From positions 1 through 34,330 of the forward strand of contig JAGDXL010000017.1 in assembly GCA_023256385.1 (NCBI GenBank): a stretch of 34,330 bases of DNA, written 5' to 3'. The DNA comes from Nitrososphaerales archaeon (lineage in GTDB: Archaea > Thermoproteota > Nitrososphaeria > Conexivisphaerales > Conexivisphaeraceae). The position numbers and the translations under genes are program-made. Under the pieces are notes generated by a model that searched no databases, was not told where the DNA came from, and saw only the letters and a list, made by a program, of their open reading frames with translations. Below, one piece after another: positions 24,678-32,058 of this stretch (within the stretch, counting starts at the first letter, position 1; every line of letters starts with the position of its first letter).

Positions 24678-25055
24678 ATGGCAATTAAGGTGAAGCTGGA
24701 CGAATGGATGCGACTGCCAAGGCTGGGCACAGAGGCGTTCAAAGAACTCATGAGGTCAGGTGTACGCTACGATACTGGAAGGGGGTTCTTGGTCCCTCGT
24801 GGAGCAGACCTCCTGCGCATTAAGCGCGCAATATCGGGTGCGCTCAATGGGGCGCCCGTGGAGTTTGAGTTCAAGTGCATGCTATGCGGACGTGAAATGT
24901 CGTGTGAGGACTGCGAGTACCATGACGTATGCTCCATAGAGACGTCATCCCCCTCATGTATATGCTCAAACTGCGCAAAATCCGCGAGCTTCGAGGCATA
25001 CATGGAATTGTGGAGGGAGCTCTCACAGGATAATACACGTGGCCTACAGGCATGA
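24678..25055 (+). CDS. Cysteine-rich protein with N-terminal alpha/beta domain, unknown function
   Basis: 125 residues. The N-terminal 60 are compact and hydrophobic-patterned (LPRLGTEAFKELMRSGVRYD, GRGFLVPRGADLLRIKRAIS). The C-terminal half has eight cysteines between about 67 and 99, in the order CMLC, CEDC, C, C, C and C, around EMSCEDCEYHDVCSIE. Two zinc sites or an iron-sulfur cluster are both possible. I believe similar proteins exist in other TACK archaea but cannot name a family. The leaderless start is supported by its TATA box. Confidence 0.65.
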   Translation: MAIKVKLDEWMRLPRLGTEAFKELMRSGVRYDTGRGFLVPRGADLLRIKRAISGALNGAPVEFEFKCMLCGREMSCEDCEYHDVCSIETSSPSCICSNCAKSASFEAYMELWRELSQDNTRGLQA

Positions 25056-25194
25056 TATTTAGCTACGTTCTGAAGTTGCTCAGCACTCAAGATCCCGGCC
25101 ATGTTAAGCCAAGGGCTAGAGTCATCATCGCGACCTAATTTAGCGTCCTCATCAACATAAATTCTTTTAGAGGAGGACGTCTCAGTTATGATGC

Positions 25195-25662
25195 ATGGTG
25201 GCGCTGCTGAAGGTGGACAAGGAGGTATCACTTGATAAATTCAGGAAATTCCTGATAATGAGTACGTGCAAATCGTTCATACCTGAAGAGTATGAACGCG
25301 ATTTTCTGGTGTTTCCGGAGAGATATGGAGAAAAAGGTGTTATATATGTGGAGGCGGCCGACAAATATACCCTTGATAAGGCTAGGGACATAACGTTCGT
25401 ACGCGTCAAGGACGTTCTCGGCGTCATATACGAGTCCAAGAGCGGTAATACATACCTCAGATGGAGGCAGACCCGGGGGAAGAACGGGAGGGTCTCCGGC
25501 CATGCCTCGACCAACGCGCTGGTAAATCTGATAGCCGCCGGAGTGCTATCAGAGGAGGACGTGAGAGATCTTCAGGCGATCTCTGGGGCTGCTGAAGGCG
25601 AGGACAAGGAGAAGGCCGGTGGGGAGGAGTCTGGAACCGACAACGGAGAAGTGAAATCATGA
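25195..25662 (+). CDS. Uncharacterised 155-residue protein with acidic tail
   Basis: From ATG 25195. Residues 1-125 look globular (LDKFRKFLIMSTCKSFIPEE, RYGEKGVIYVEAADKYTLDK, GHASTNALVNLIAAGVLSEE). The last 30 are acidic and probably disordered (AEGEDKEKAGGEESG). There is no membrane segment or known motif. A weak TATA-like CTTTTAG lies 27 nt upstream. It ends 20 bp before the convergent dihydrolipoamide dehydrogenase gene. Codon use resembles its neighbours, so I take it as real. Confidence 0.6.
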   Translation: MVALLKVDKEVSLDKFRKFLIMSTCKSFIPEEYERDFLVFPERYGEKGVIYVEAADKYTLDKARDITFVRVKDVLGVIYESKSGNTYLRWRQTRGKNGRVSGHASTNALVNLIAAGVLSEEDVRDLQAISGAAEGEDKEKAGGEESGTDNGEVKS

Positions 25663-25681
25663 TTATGATCGACTGATGTTT

Positions 25682-27142
25682 TCACAACGAGAATCTTATG
25701 GCAGCGCGGTCTATTGATTCGAATATTGTTGGATGCTGATGGGCAAGTAACGCCAGATCCTTCACCTTAGAATTAGTTGCAATAGCCAGTGCTACCTCAT
25801 TTATCAGGAGTGATGCCGCTTCACCTAGTATCAGCCCCCCTATTATCCTCTGGGTCTCGCGCTCCACCACGATCTTGACCCAGCCCTTCCTGACGCCCAT
25901 TATCTGGGCATATGCGTCGTCGGCGAGATCGTAGCTGACCACGGAGTGCGGAATCCCGGCCTTCCTAGCGGCCGCAGGCGTGACACCTACGTATGCGGCC
26001 TCCGGCTCCGTGAAGAGTGCCTGCGGTATGGAGTTGAAGTTCACCTCGTATACAGGATGCCCGTGCAGGATGTTCCACGCGGCGATCGTCGACTCCTTCA
26101 CGGCGGCGTGAAAGAGCATGAATTTACCGAGGAGATCACCGGTCGCGTATACCCCATTCCTCTTGGTCTCCATCGTGGGCTCCACCACCGCGCGCCCGTT
26201 CTGGATTATCCCCAGGTGCTCCAGTCCCTCCACGTATGGAATCCTCCCGGCCGCCATCACCACCTCGTCCCCCACCGCAGTCCCCCTCGACCCGTCGGGA
26301 CGCACGTACTCCACCACTTTCTGGGAGCCCTCGGAGCGAATCTCCGTGACCTTGGAGTTAGTCATGACCTTGACCCCACGCGCGCTGAGCTCCTGACCTA
26401 TGGAATTCACCACATCCTCGTCCCATCCGCTGAGGATGCTGGGAAGCATCTCGAGCAAGGTCACGCTTCTCCCGGCTGAGGCGGCCATCAGCGACGCCTC
26501 CACGCCTATGTAGCCGCCGCCCACCACGACCAAGGAGTCAGGCATCCTCCTGAAGCTCGTCCTGTAGCCGAACAGTTCGAGGCTTCCTATCGTCAACTCG
26601 GATCCCCTGATCGGCGGCCTCAGTGGAACTGATCCCTGCGCTATTATCAGGTTCCTTCCGCGCACCTCCTTCCTCCAAGAGCCATCCAGATCCTCGACGA
26701 CGACCCTGTGCTCGTCCAGTACACGGGCTATTCCCTTCACGAACTCCAGGTTTCCATGTTCCTTGATCTCCCTTATGTGTTGATGGTACCTTATCGTCTG
26801 CACGTCGTCCTTGTGCGACACCGCGTCCTCCCAGATGGCCCTGAGGGCAGGAGCTCCGGCGTTCCTGCTGCCCACGCTCTCCAGTATGCCTCTGACCTTC
26901 TCCATCAGGTACACGGTCATGGCGATGGCCTTCGAAGGTATGCATCCCTCGTAGAGGCAGTTGCCGCCTAGGTTCCCCTTATCGTCCACCATCAACACGC
27001 GACGGCCGCCCTTACTCAGCTCGAACGCACCGTGATATCCGGCACCTCCGGCGCCGACTATGACCACGTCGTATTCCTCCGTCCTAGGAGGATCTAGGAA
27101 CTCCTGATCGGTTGGTGGAAAAACTGGATACTTGCCGAGCAT
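25682..27142 (-). CDS. lpdA: Dihydrolipoamide dehydrogenase-type FAD disulfide oxidoreductase
   Basis: 486 residues from ATG 27142. FAD site VVIVGAGGAGYHGAF (about 26-40), redox disulfide C62-x4-C67 in GGNCLYEGCIPSK, NAD site VVVGGGYIGVEAS, second FAD motif VYATGDLLGKFMLFHAA, and the C-terminal His-Glu pair in AHQHPTIFESIDRAA. These are all class I pyridine-nucleotide disulfide reductase hallmarks. The enzyme would re-oxidise a dihydrolipoyl group of a 2-oxoacid or glycine-cleavage complex; no such complex is in the window. The frame runs to 27205, but a TATA box 27 nt before ATG 27142 sets the start. Confidence 0.9.
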   Translation of the reverse strand: MLGKYPVFPPTDQEFLDPPRTEEYDVVIVGAGGAGYHGAFELSKGGRRVLMVDDKGNLGGNCLYEGCIPSKAIAMTVYLMEKVRGILESVGSRNAGAPALRAIWEDAVSHKDDVQTIRYHQHIREIKEHGNLEFVKGIARVLDEHRVVVEDLDGSWRKEVRGRNLIIAQGSVPLRPPIRGSELTIGSLELFGYRTSFRRMPDSLVVVGGGYIGVEASLMAASAGRSVTLLEMLPSILSGWDEDVVNSIGQELSARGVKVMTNSKVTEIRSEGSQKVVEYVRPDGSRGTAVGDEVVMAAGRIPYVEGLEHLGIIQNGRAVVEPTMETKRNGVYATGDLLGKFMLFHAAVKESTIAAWNILHGHPVYEVNFNSIPQALFTEPEAAYVGVTPAAARKAGIPHSVVSYDLADDAYAQIMGVRKGWVKIVVERETQRIIGGLILGEAASLLINEVALAIATNSKVKDLALLAHQHPTIFESIDRAAIRFSL

Positions 27143-27163
27143 AACACCGCGCCAAGTTCTACG

Positions 27164-27175
27164 AGTTTTTAAATA
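27164..27175 (-). promoter_or_regulatory. TATA box of lpdA
   Basis: ATATTTAAAAAC on the minus strand, centred 27 nt before ATG 27142. Confidence 0.55.
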
Positions 27176-27235
27176 TTGTGCCCTAAAATTAAATAATAAT
27201 ATCATGTTAATAGTTAAATCATATTTTTCTACATC

Positions 27236-27655
27236 GTGCGAGATGTTGTGCGGCTAAGCCGATTTGTGGTGCGTCCAGATACGTCAACTAACGGTAGAGC
27301 CCTCCGCTTTATCATTAAATTTGTAAATAATTCAATTGATTTGTGGCAGGATGTTCGGCTCAGACCCAACTATTTAATAGGCAATTCCTTCGACTATAGT
27401 CCGATGTCCCAGCCTGAGATAATAGATTTTGAGATAGTGAAGGATTGTGGGTGGATGGAGCTGAAGCTAGCCAACGGCGCCATTTTGCGCGTGAAAGTGG
27501 AGCCGAGCGCTGTGGCGTATGCGGGCAACGATCCCAATACCGGGCTACCGATATTCTCGATACAGATAGGCGCTATAGTTCAACTCGCAAAGGTACCTCG
27601 CGAGCTCATGCGCAGACCTGGACAAGGTGAGCAGGCTCAAGGTGCATACAGATGA
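27236..27655 (+). CDS. Uncharacterised 139-residue protein
   Basis: From GTG 27236, 26 nt after TTAATAG. Residues 8-125 alternate strands and loops (FVVRPDTSTNGRALRFIIKF, LRPNYLIGNSFDYSPMS, ILRVKVEPSAVAYAGNDPN, SIQIGAIVQLAKVPRELM), suggesting a small beta-rich globular domain. Its base composition at the 5' end is more A/T-rich than the neighbours. I know no family or motif for it. Confidence 0.55.
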   Translation: MRDVVRLSRFVVRPDTSTNGRALRFIIKFVNNSIDLWQDVRLRPNYLIGNSFDYSPMSQPEIIDFEIVKDCGWMELKLANGAILRVKVEPSAVAYAGNDPNTGLPIFSIQIGAIVQLAKVPRELMRRPGQGEQAQGAYR

Positions 27656-27832
27656 GTTATACTCCCACTACTGAACAGGAACTGCCGGCTCCACGAACAT
27701 CTATTTGTTCCCGGCTATCCAGTGGGAATGGTCACTATGCACTTCCGCATGTAGAAGGTAGTGGCCTTTGCTTTCCATATCCCCAGTCAAAATGTGAGAT
27801 AGGCGCACGTCCTAGTGGGCGTTCATCGACAC

Positions 27833-27842
27833 ATTTTTATCT
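27833..27842 (+). promoter_or_regulatory. TATA box of the 112-residue conserved archaeal gene
   Basis: ATTTTTATCT, centred 27 nt before ATG 27864. The stretch 27656-27832 before it holds no convincing gene. Confidence 0.6.
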
Positions 27843-27863
27843 AGGAGCGCTCGCGCATTTACA

Positions 27864-28202
27864 ATGTCGACGTCCACTGAGGAGAAACTAAGGGAATTCC
27901 TCAGGGATGGTAAGGATTGGGCGAGGCTCAGGACCAGCGTACCTGGCATCTTCGTGATAAAGATGCCCGGGTACAAGGGCTCCCAGAGCAGACTCGCAGT
28001 CGAGATAAATCCAGTCGGTGAGGACGGCAGGCCGAAGAAAAGGAATGGTCTGGTCATAAGGAACGCGGCGGAGCTGAAGGAGTTCTTGAACCTAGTGTCC
28101 AGCCCCAGCCTAGAGAAGCTGATCGATGAAATTACGCGCGTAAATCCGGAGATGAAGAAGGCCGCGACCCATGAAGGTGGCGAGGGCGTCCTTGAAATCT
28201 GA
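27864..28202 (+). CDS. Conserved archaeal protein of unknown function, 112 residues
   Basis: Compact basic protein: LREFLRDGKDWARLRTSVPG, IFVIKMPGYKGSQSRLAVEI, NPVGEDGRPKKRNGLVIRNA, then a helix LKEFLNLVSSPSLEKLIDEI. The pattern feels familiar from other TACK archaea as a conserved hypothetical, but I cannot name a family. The GRPKKRNGL loop could contact nucleic acid (inference). It is followed by a hairpin with a T run at 28267-28296 that could end its transcript. Confidence 0.68.
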   Translation: MSTSTEEKLREFLRDGKDWARLRTSVPGIFVIKMPGYKGSQSRLAVEINPVGEDGRPKKRNGLVIRNAAELKEFLNLVSSPSLEKLIDEITRVNPEMKKAATHEGGEGVLEI

Positions 28203-28259
28203 TACGTATAGATGAACGCGACGAGCGTGGCGAGATATTTTATTTAGCTCCTTGAATAC

Positions 28260-28432
28260 ATTCATCATCCCACTACCCTCTCCGGGTTGGGATTTTGTCC
28301 GCGCTTAAGCTGCACATGTGGATAGCACTATTAACCATGTAACTTCTCACCCGCGACTGTAAGTAGCTAAAACCAGCGTACAGCACAATCCTTCTGCTCC
28401 CACAAGGTTATAACTCCTTTCCCAACTTTTGA
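28260..28432 (-). ncRNA. Candidate noncoding RNA downstream of tnpB (omega/reRNA-like)
   Basis: The 170 bases after the tnpB stop carry no gene. They include a TATA-like motif on the tnpB strand (GTTATAACC, 28406-28414) that could start a transcript near 28380, and then a strong hairpin (28267-28293). TnpB proteins use a guide RNA made from the 3' end of tnpB and the right end of the element (established for the family). That this stretch is such an RNA is inference from position and structure only. Confidence 0.3.
28267..28296 (+). terminator. Hairpin with T run after the 112-residue gene
   Basis: ATCCCA-ct-ACCC-TCTCC-GGGT-TGGGAT followed by TTT: ten paired bases with a 2-nt bulge. On the plus strand it lies 65 bp after the upstream gene and is followed by T residues, so it may terminate it. 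On the minus strand the same hairpin may belong to the tnpB right end. Confidence 0.45.
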
Positions 28433-28433
28433 C
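28406..28433. repeat. 28-bp sequence shared with the ahcY promoter
   Basis: GGTTATAACTCCTTT, then YCCAACYTTTGAY, matches 12340-12367 at 25 of 28 bases. It ends inside the last codon of tnpB and includes one arm of the hairpin at 28422-28441. Confidence 0.6.
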
Positions 28434-28441
28434 TAAGTTGG
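28422..28441. repeat. Inverted repeat at the tnpB stop codon
   Basis: CCAACTT-TTGACT-AAGTTGG: perfect 7-bp stem, 6-nt loop. It spans the tnpB stop and is a likely subterminal hairpin of the element's right end. Confidence 0.5.
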
Positions 28442-29917
28442 ATATGTGCCAGGGCTTTGGGCATTACCTCCCTTTGCGGAGGCTATACGGTTCGCGGGCA
28501 CGACCCCGCTGTGGTCCACGATGAACGAGAGCAGTCTGAGGTTCTCCTTCCCCTGGACCAGCACTCCGGAGCCGCGCCTCAGTATGTTGAGCGCGCCGTT
28601 GAGGTCGCTGTGCAGCCTGTGGTCGCCGACCGGGCACGTGACGATGCCGCGCGGATGCCGTGAGACCTCCGCGCCGTGGTAGGCGCAGTGGCTCGATGTC
28701 CCGCGCTCGAACACCTCGTAGACCGCGATCCCGTACTCGCGGGCCTTGGCCTCTATCACTCCCACCAGCTCGCGATAGGCCCATATGTTCACGCTGTACT
28801 TGTTCCCCCTCTCCTGTGCTATATCGTACGGGTAGCCCACGTAGATCGTGGAGACGCCGCTGGAGACGCCGCGGTCCCACAGCTCATGGATCAGATGTGA
28901 TGCCAGGTTCCTGTACAGGTGGAGGCGCCTAGCGGTCCACTTCCTCTTCAGCCGCCTCACCTCTGCCCACAGCTTGTAATACTTCACCTCGTCGCCCCCT
29001 GCCTTGGCGTGGGCGGCCTCCGACTCCAGCCTCGCTATCCTTCCCTCGAAATAGAAGTAGTCCTCCTTCAGCCTAGCTCCCCTGTAGAGGAGCCACGCCC
29101 CGTCGCTGACCACGACGGACGCGATGATGTTCACCCCGAGGTCTATGCCCGCGACCTCGTCGCCCTTCGGCCTGGCGACCTCTATCGAGCGGCGCTTCCC
29201 CTGCACTATGTGCGGTGGCCTGGTGCCGTTCCTCGTCGTCTCCGCTCCGACCTGCACGGCTATGGACGCGTACCATGCATGCCTAGCGTCGTCGTACCAT
29301 ATCTCCATCCTCCCCTGCTTCCCGTACCAACGGATCTCGCCAGCGAACCGCAGGTGCAGGTTGTAGCGAGGTATGTAGATGACGTGCGCCTCCGGATCCA
29401 CGGTGTACATCTCGTGGCGCACCGGGATCCATAACCGGCGCCTCCCGGCCGCGCGGTCCTTCCTGTAGCCCGGCGGCGATGGATGGATCCACGGCGGCAG
29501 CCTGCCCTCGAACTTGGCCACAAGTGTCTTCCTGAACGCACTCCAGGCCTCCGAGTTCTTCCTCTCCACCTCCCAGGCCGCCGCGCCGAGGACCTCCGTG
29601 TACTTCGGCACATGCTTCTTCCGCGTGCCCCTGAGATCCACATGTTTCAGGCTGGCCCATTGCGACATCCCCCGTCTTCTAGCCTCGAAGTACTCCTGTC
29701 TCCTCTCGTAGCTCAGCTCGTTCCATAACCGCGAGGCGGCGTCCGCTAGGCGCCGCAGTTTGCGCTCCTGCGCGCCGCTGGGGAGGAGGCGAACGATGAC
29801 GGCGCGCACTCCGTTGTCCTCCGGCGCGGGGAAGACCATGTTATCCGTTGACGTTGATGTGCCCGGCCCCTCGAGCGCCGGGTTGAATTGTGGAGTCATC
29901 CCCGTGCCGTTATCCAT
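28433..29917 (-). CDS. tnpB: TnpB, RNA-guided RuvC-like nuclease, with non-canonical RuvC-II site
   Basis: The frame opens at 29935 (500 residues). ATG at its residue 7 (29917) is 28 nt from the TATA-like ACTTTTTAAG and is my start (494 residues). Numbering from 29935: a Ser/Thr/Pro-rich leader to about 42, a wedge/REC region, RuvC-I D265 in VAGIDLGVNI, a charged helical pair at 285-350, YVGYPYDIAQERGNKYSVNI at 365-384, FERGTSSHC at 409-417, and RuvC-III D444 in HSDLNGALNIL. In most TnpBs the RuvC-II glutamate sits in an EDL-type motif; here that place reads VGYP (G367). E410 just before the TSS is a candidate substitute. The zinc knuckle is C417-x2-H420 and C434-x4-H439 rather than four cysteines. 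Confidence 0.9.
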   Translation of the reverse strand: MDNGTGMTPQFNPALEGPGTSTSTDNMVFPAPEDNGVRAVIVRLLPSGAQERKLRRLADAASRLWNELSYERRQEYFEARRRGMSQWASLKHVDLRGTRKKHVPKYTEVLGAAAWEVERKNSEAWSAFRKTLVAKFEGRLPPWIHPSPPGYRKDRAAGRRRLWIPVRHEMYTVDPEAHVIYIPRYNLHLRFAGEIRWYGKQGRMEIWYDDARHAWYASIAVQVGAETTRNGTRPPHIVQGKRRSIEVARPKGDEVAGIDLGVNIIASVVVSDGAWLLYRGARLKEDYFYFEGRIARLESEAAHAKAGGDEVKYYKLWAEVRRLKRKWTARRLHLYRNLASHLIHELWDRGVSSGVSTIYVGYPYDIAQERGNKYSVNIWAYRELVGVIEAKAREYGIAVYEVFERGTSSHCAYHGAEVSRHPRGIVTCPVGDHRLHSDLNGALNILRRGSGVLVQGKENLRLLSFIVDHSGVVPANRIASAKGGNAQSPGTYPT

Positions 29918-29938
29918 CGACTCAACTATATACATGCT

Positions 29939-29951
29939 AACTTAAAAAGTT
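29939..29951. promoter_or_regulatory. Palindrome containing the tnpB TATA box
   Basis: AACTT-AAA-AAGTT. On the minus strand CTTTTTAAG is centred 28 nt before ATG 29917. The palindrome may double as the left-end hairpin of the element. Confidence 0.5.
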
Positions 29952-30073
29952 TTTTATTGAATCAGAGACGGGCGGTGCAAATAGATGATCGCTTGAAACG
30001 ATTTTATTTATACATAAAAATGTTCAGTGGCTCAAGCCAAAGAACTATTACGCTGGTCGCTAAAACCTTTGAC

Positions 30074-30541
30074 GTGGAACATAAGTACAGGAAGGTCGCG
30101 ATAGGCGGCACGTTTGATCCATTTCACAGAGGTCATCGTGCGCTGATCGATGCGGCGTTCTCAATCGGCGACGAGGTGCTCATAGGGCTCAGCTCCGACG
30201 AGCTCGCGCAGAGGATGGGGAAATCCCCGGATAGGTCCTTCGAGGAGCGCGCCTGCGACCTCCTGGAGTATCTTGAGTCGAAGTACCGCGACAGGATCTA
30301 CGCGATATACAAGCTAGAGGACCCGTTCGGTCCCCTGGCGCAGGATCCGAGCATAGAGGCGCTGGTGGTCAGCCCCGAGACCGAGGAGAGGGGGAGCGCG
30401 GCGAACGCGGCCAGGAGGTCCCGGGGGCTCGGCGAGGTCGACGTGGTGCGGATAGACTTCGTGCTCGCGGAGGACGGGGAGCCCATAAGCTCCCGCCGCA
30501 TAAGGAAAGGCGAGATAGATAAGGAGGGCAGGATTCTGTAG
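30074..30541 (+). CDS. coaD: Phosphopantetheine adenylyltransferase, archaeal type
   Basis: 155 residues from GTG 30074. It has the nucleotidyltransferase loop VAIGGTFDPFHRGH at the N-terminus, LIGLSSDELAQRMGK, and the C-terminal ISSRRIRKGEI motif. The enzyme converts 4'-phosphopantetheine and ATP to dephospho-CoA in coenzyme A synthesis. The frame is open much further upstream, and an ATG at 30020 exists. The codons between 30020 and 30073 look unlike gene sequence, and a TATA-like CTATTA lies 27 nt before GTG 30074. pheS follows with no gap, so the three genes coaD-pheS-pheT probably share a transcript. Confidence 0.85.
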   Translation: MEHKYRKVAIGGTFDPFHRGHRALIDAAFSIGDEVLIGLSSDELAQRMGKSPDRSFEERACDLLEYLESKYRDRIYAIYKLEDPFGPLAQDPSIEALVVSPETEERGSAANAARRSRGLGEVDVVRIDFVLAEDGEPISSRRIRKGEIDKEGRIL

Positions 30542-30553
30542 GTGGGTGGGCAA

Positions 30554-32058
30554 ATGTCGTCGAACGCGGCTGACGTCGATGCACTCCACCCACTGGAGGG
30601 GAGGGTCCTGAGGGCGCTGCTCGAGGCCGGAAGGCCCATGGACGTCGAGGAGGTCGCGTCCGCCGCCGGCGTTTCGGTCGACCAGGCCCGCCGCGCCGTG
30701 GAGTGGCTCAGGTCCAGGGGGCTCGCGCGCATATGTCGGTGCTGCTGGGCCGGAACGGCCGGACCGCGTCGGAAAGGGGCCTCCCGGAGGACGTGCTGCT
30801 CAGCGCCCTCGAGAGGTCGGGCGGCGAGCTGAACCTGTCCGGCCTCGCAAATGCCCTTGGGATGAGCCCGTCTGAAATCAACGCCGCAGTGGGCAGGCTC
30901 GTGAGGGAGGGGTTCGTTTCGATATCGGGCGGCAGGCTGCGCATGTTGAGAGGGGGCCCCTACGCGCCGGCCCTGCAGTCGCTGCTGAGGAAGATAGCCG
31001 AGGCGGGGGAGCTGCCGCTGGACTCGCTCACGCCGGAGGAGCGCTCGGCGCTCGACGCGCTCTCGCAGCGCCCGGAGTTCGTGGAGATCCGCGAGTCGAG
31101 GGACACGTTCGTATCCGCGACGGAGGAGGCATCCGCGCTACCGCATCCATCGTTGGAGGGCGTGGTGACGCAGCTGACGCCGGAGGATCTGTCGACTGGC
31201 AGGTGGAGGTCGCTGCGTCTATCCAGGCTCAACGTGGAGGCGGCGGTGCCCACGGTATATCCCGGCAGGCGGCACGTGATAACGGAATACATCAGGCGCG
31301 TCAAGGAAATATTCACGTCCATGGGATTCCAGGAGATATCCGGCAGGATACTCCAGATAAGCTTCTGGAACTTCGACGCCCTCTACACGCCGCAGGATCA
31401 TCCGGCGCGCGAGCTCCAAGACACGTTTTACGTGGATACCGGTCCATTCGAGGAACCTCCAGCCGACGTCGAGGCAGCAGTGAAGGCGGTCCATGAGAAC
31501 GGCTGGAGGACGGGCTCCACCGGCTGGGGCCACGAGTGGAATCCCGAGGAGGCACGCCGGGTAGTCCTTAGAACGCACACGACCGCGCTGACGGTCAGGG
31601 CGCTCGCCGCAGCGCGTGATCTGCCGGTGGCAAAGGTGTTCAGCGTGGGGAGCGTCTTCCGCAACGAGAAGGTGGACTCCAGGCACCTGGTGGAGTTCCA
31701 CCAGGTGGAGGGCATAGTGAAATCGCCGGACGCCAACCTCCGTCGCCTGATGGGTTACATCTCGGAGTTCTACTCGCGCCTGGGATTCAGCGAGATGAAG
31801 TTCTGGCCCACGTACTTCCCCTACACAGAACCATCGCTGCAGGTAATGGTGAAGGTCGGCGACATATGGCTCGAGATGGGCGGAATGGGCATATTCAGGC
31901 CGGAGGTGACGATGCCCCTCGGGGTGAAGGAGCCCGTGCTCGCCTGGGGCCTGGGACTTGAGCGCATGATAATGGTGAAGATGGGGGTGAGCGACGCGCG
32001 CGAGCTGTACGCGAACAGGCTGTCCTGGCTAAGGGGGGTTCCAAGCTGCCGGTCGTAG
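30554..32058 (+). CDS. pheS: Phenylalanyl-tRNA synthetase alpha subunit, interrupted by an apparent frameshift near 30732
   Basis: Frame one starts at ATG 30554 (or GTG 30542) and encodes the first winged-helix of archaeal PheRS-alpha: LHPLEGRVLRALLEAGRPMD, VEEVASAAGVSVDQARRAVE, WLRSRGLARI. After ARI it turns into an implausible Cys/Arg-rich string. At the same point the next frame takes over with SVLLGRNGRTASERGLPEDV, the second winged-helix and the catalytic core (motif 2 near FYVDTGPF, motif 3 GLGLERMIMVKMGV). Joining them with two bases removed after ATA (30730-30732) gives about 501 residues, the usual archaeal length. Without joining, ATG 30733 gives 442 residues lacking the first tRNA-contacting domain. 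A sequencing error, a real mutation and recoding are all possible. Confidence 0.85.

Larger units (their letters stand above)
28250..29955 (-). mobile_element. TnpB-only insertion element (IS200/IS605 superfamily, IS1341-like), approximate limits
   Basis: One tnpB gene without a transposase partner. Short palindromes flank it: AACTT-AAA-AAGTT at 29939-29951 on the upstream side and CCAACTT-TTGACT-AAGTTGG at 28422-28441 overlapping the tnpB end. Family elements carry subterminal hairpins at both ends, and here both share the AACTT/AAGTT stem. The far downstream limit is a guess based on a strong hairpin at 28267-28293. It lies between a conserved gene and coaD, without disrupting either. Confidence 0.5.

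Noticed and set aside
27652-27891. A 79-residue plus-strand frame overlapping the 139-residue gene as ATGA
   Set aside because: Its composition is not protein-like, it covers the promoter and start of the 112-residue gene, and it matches nothing I know.
28204-28432. A C/D-box RNA suggested by ATGATGA on the minus strand near 28266
   Set aside because: No D box (CTGA) follows at a suitable distance on that strand.
30542-30832. A separate 96-residue gene before pheS
   Set aside because: Its first 60 residues are the PheS winged-helix domain and the remainder is a Cys/Arg-rich out-of-frame read of pheS, so it is better explained as the frameshifted pheS start.
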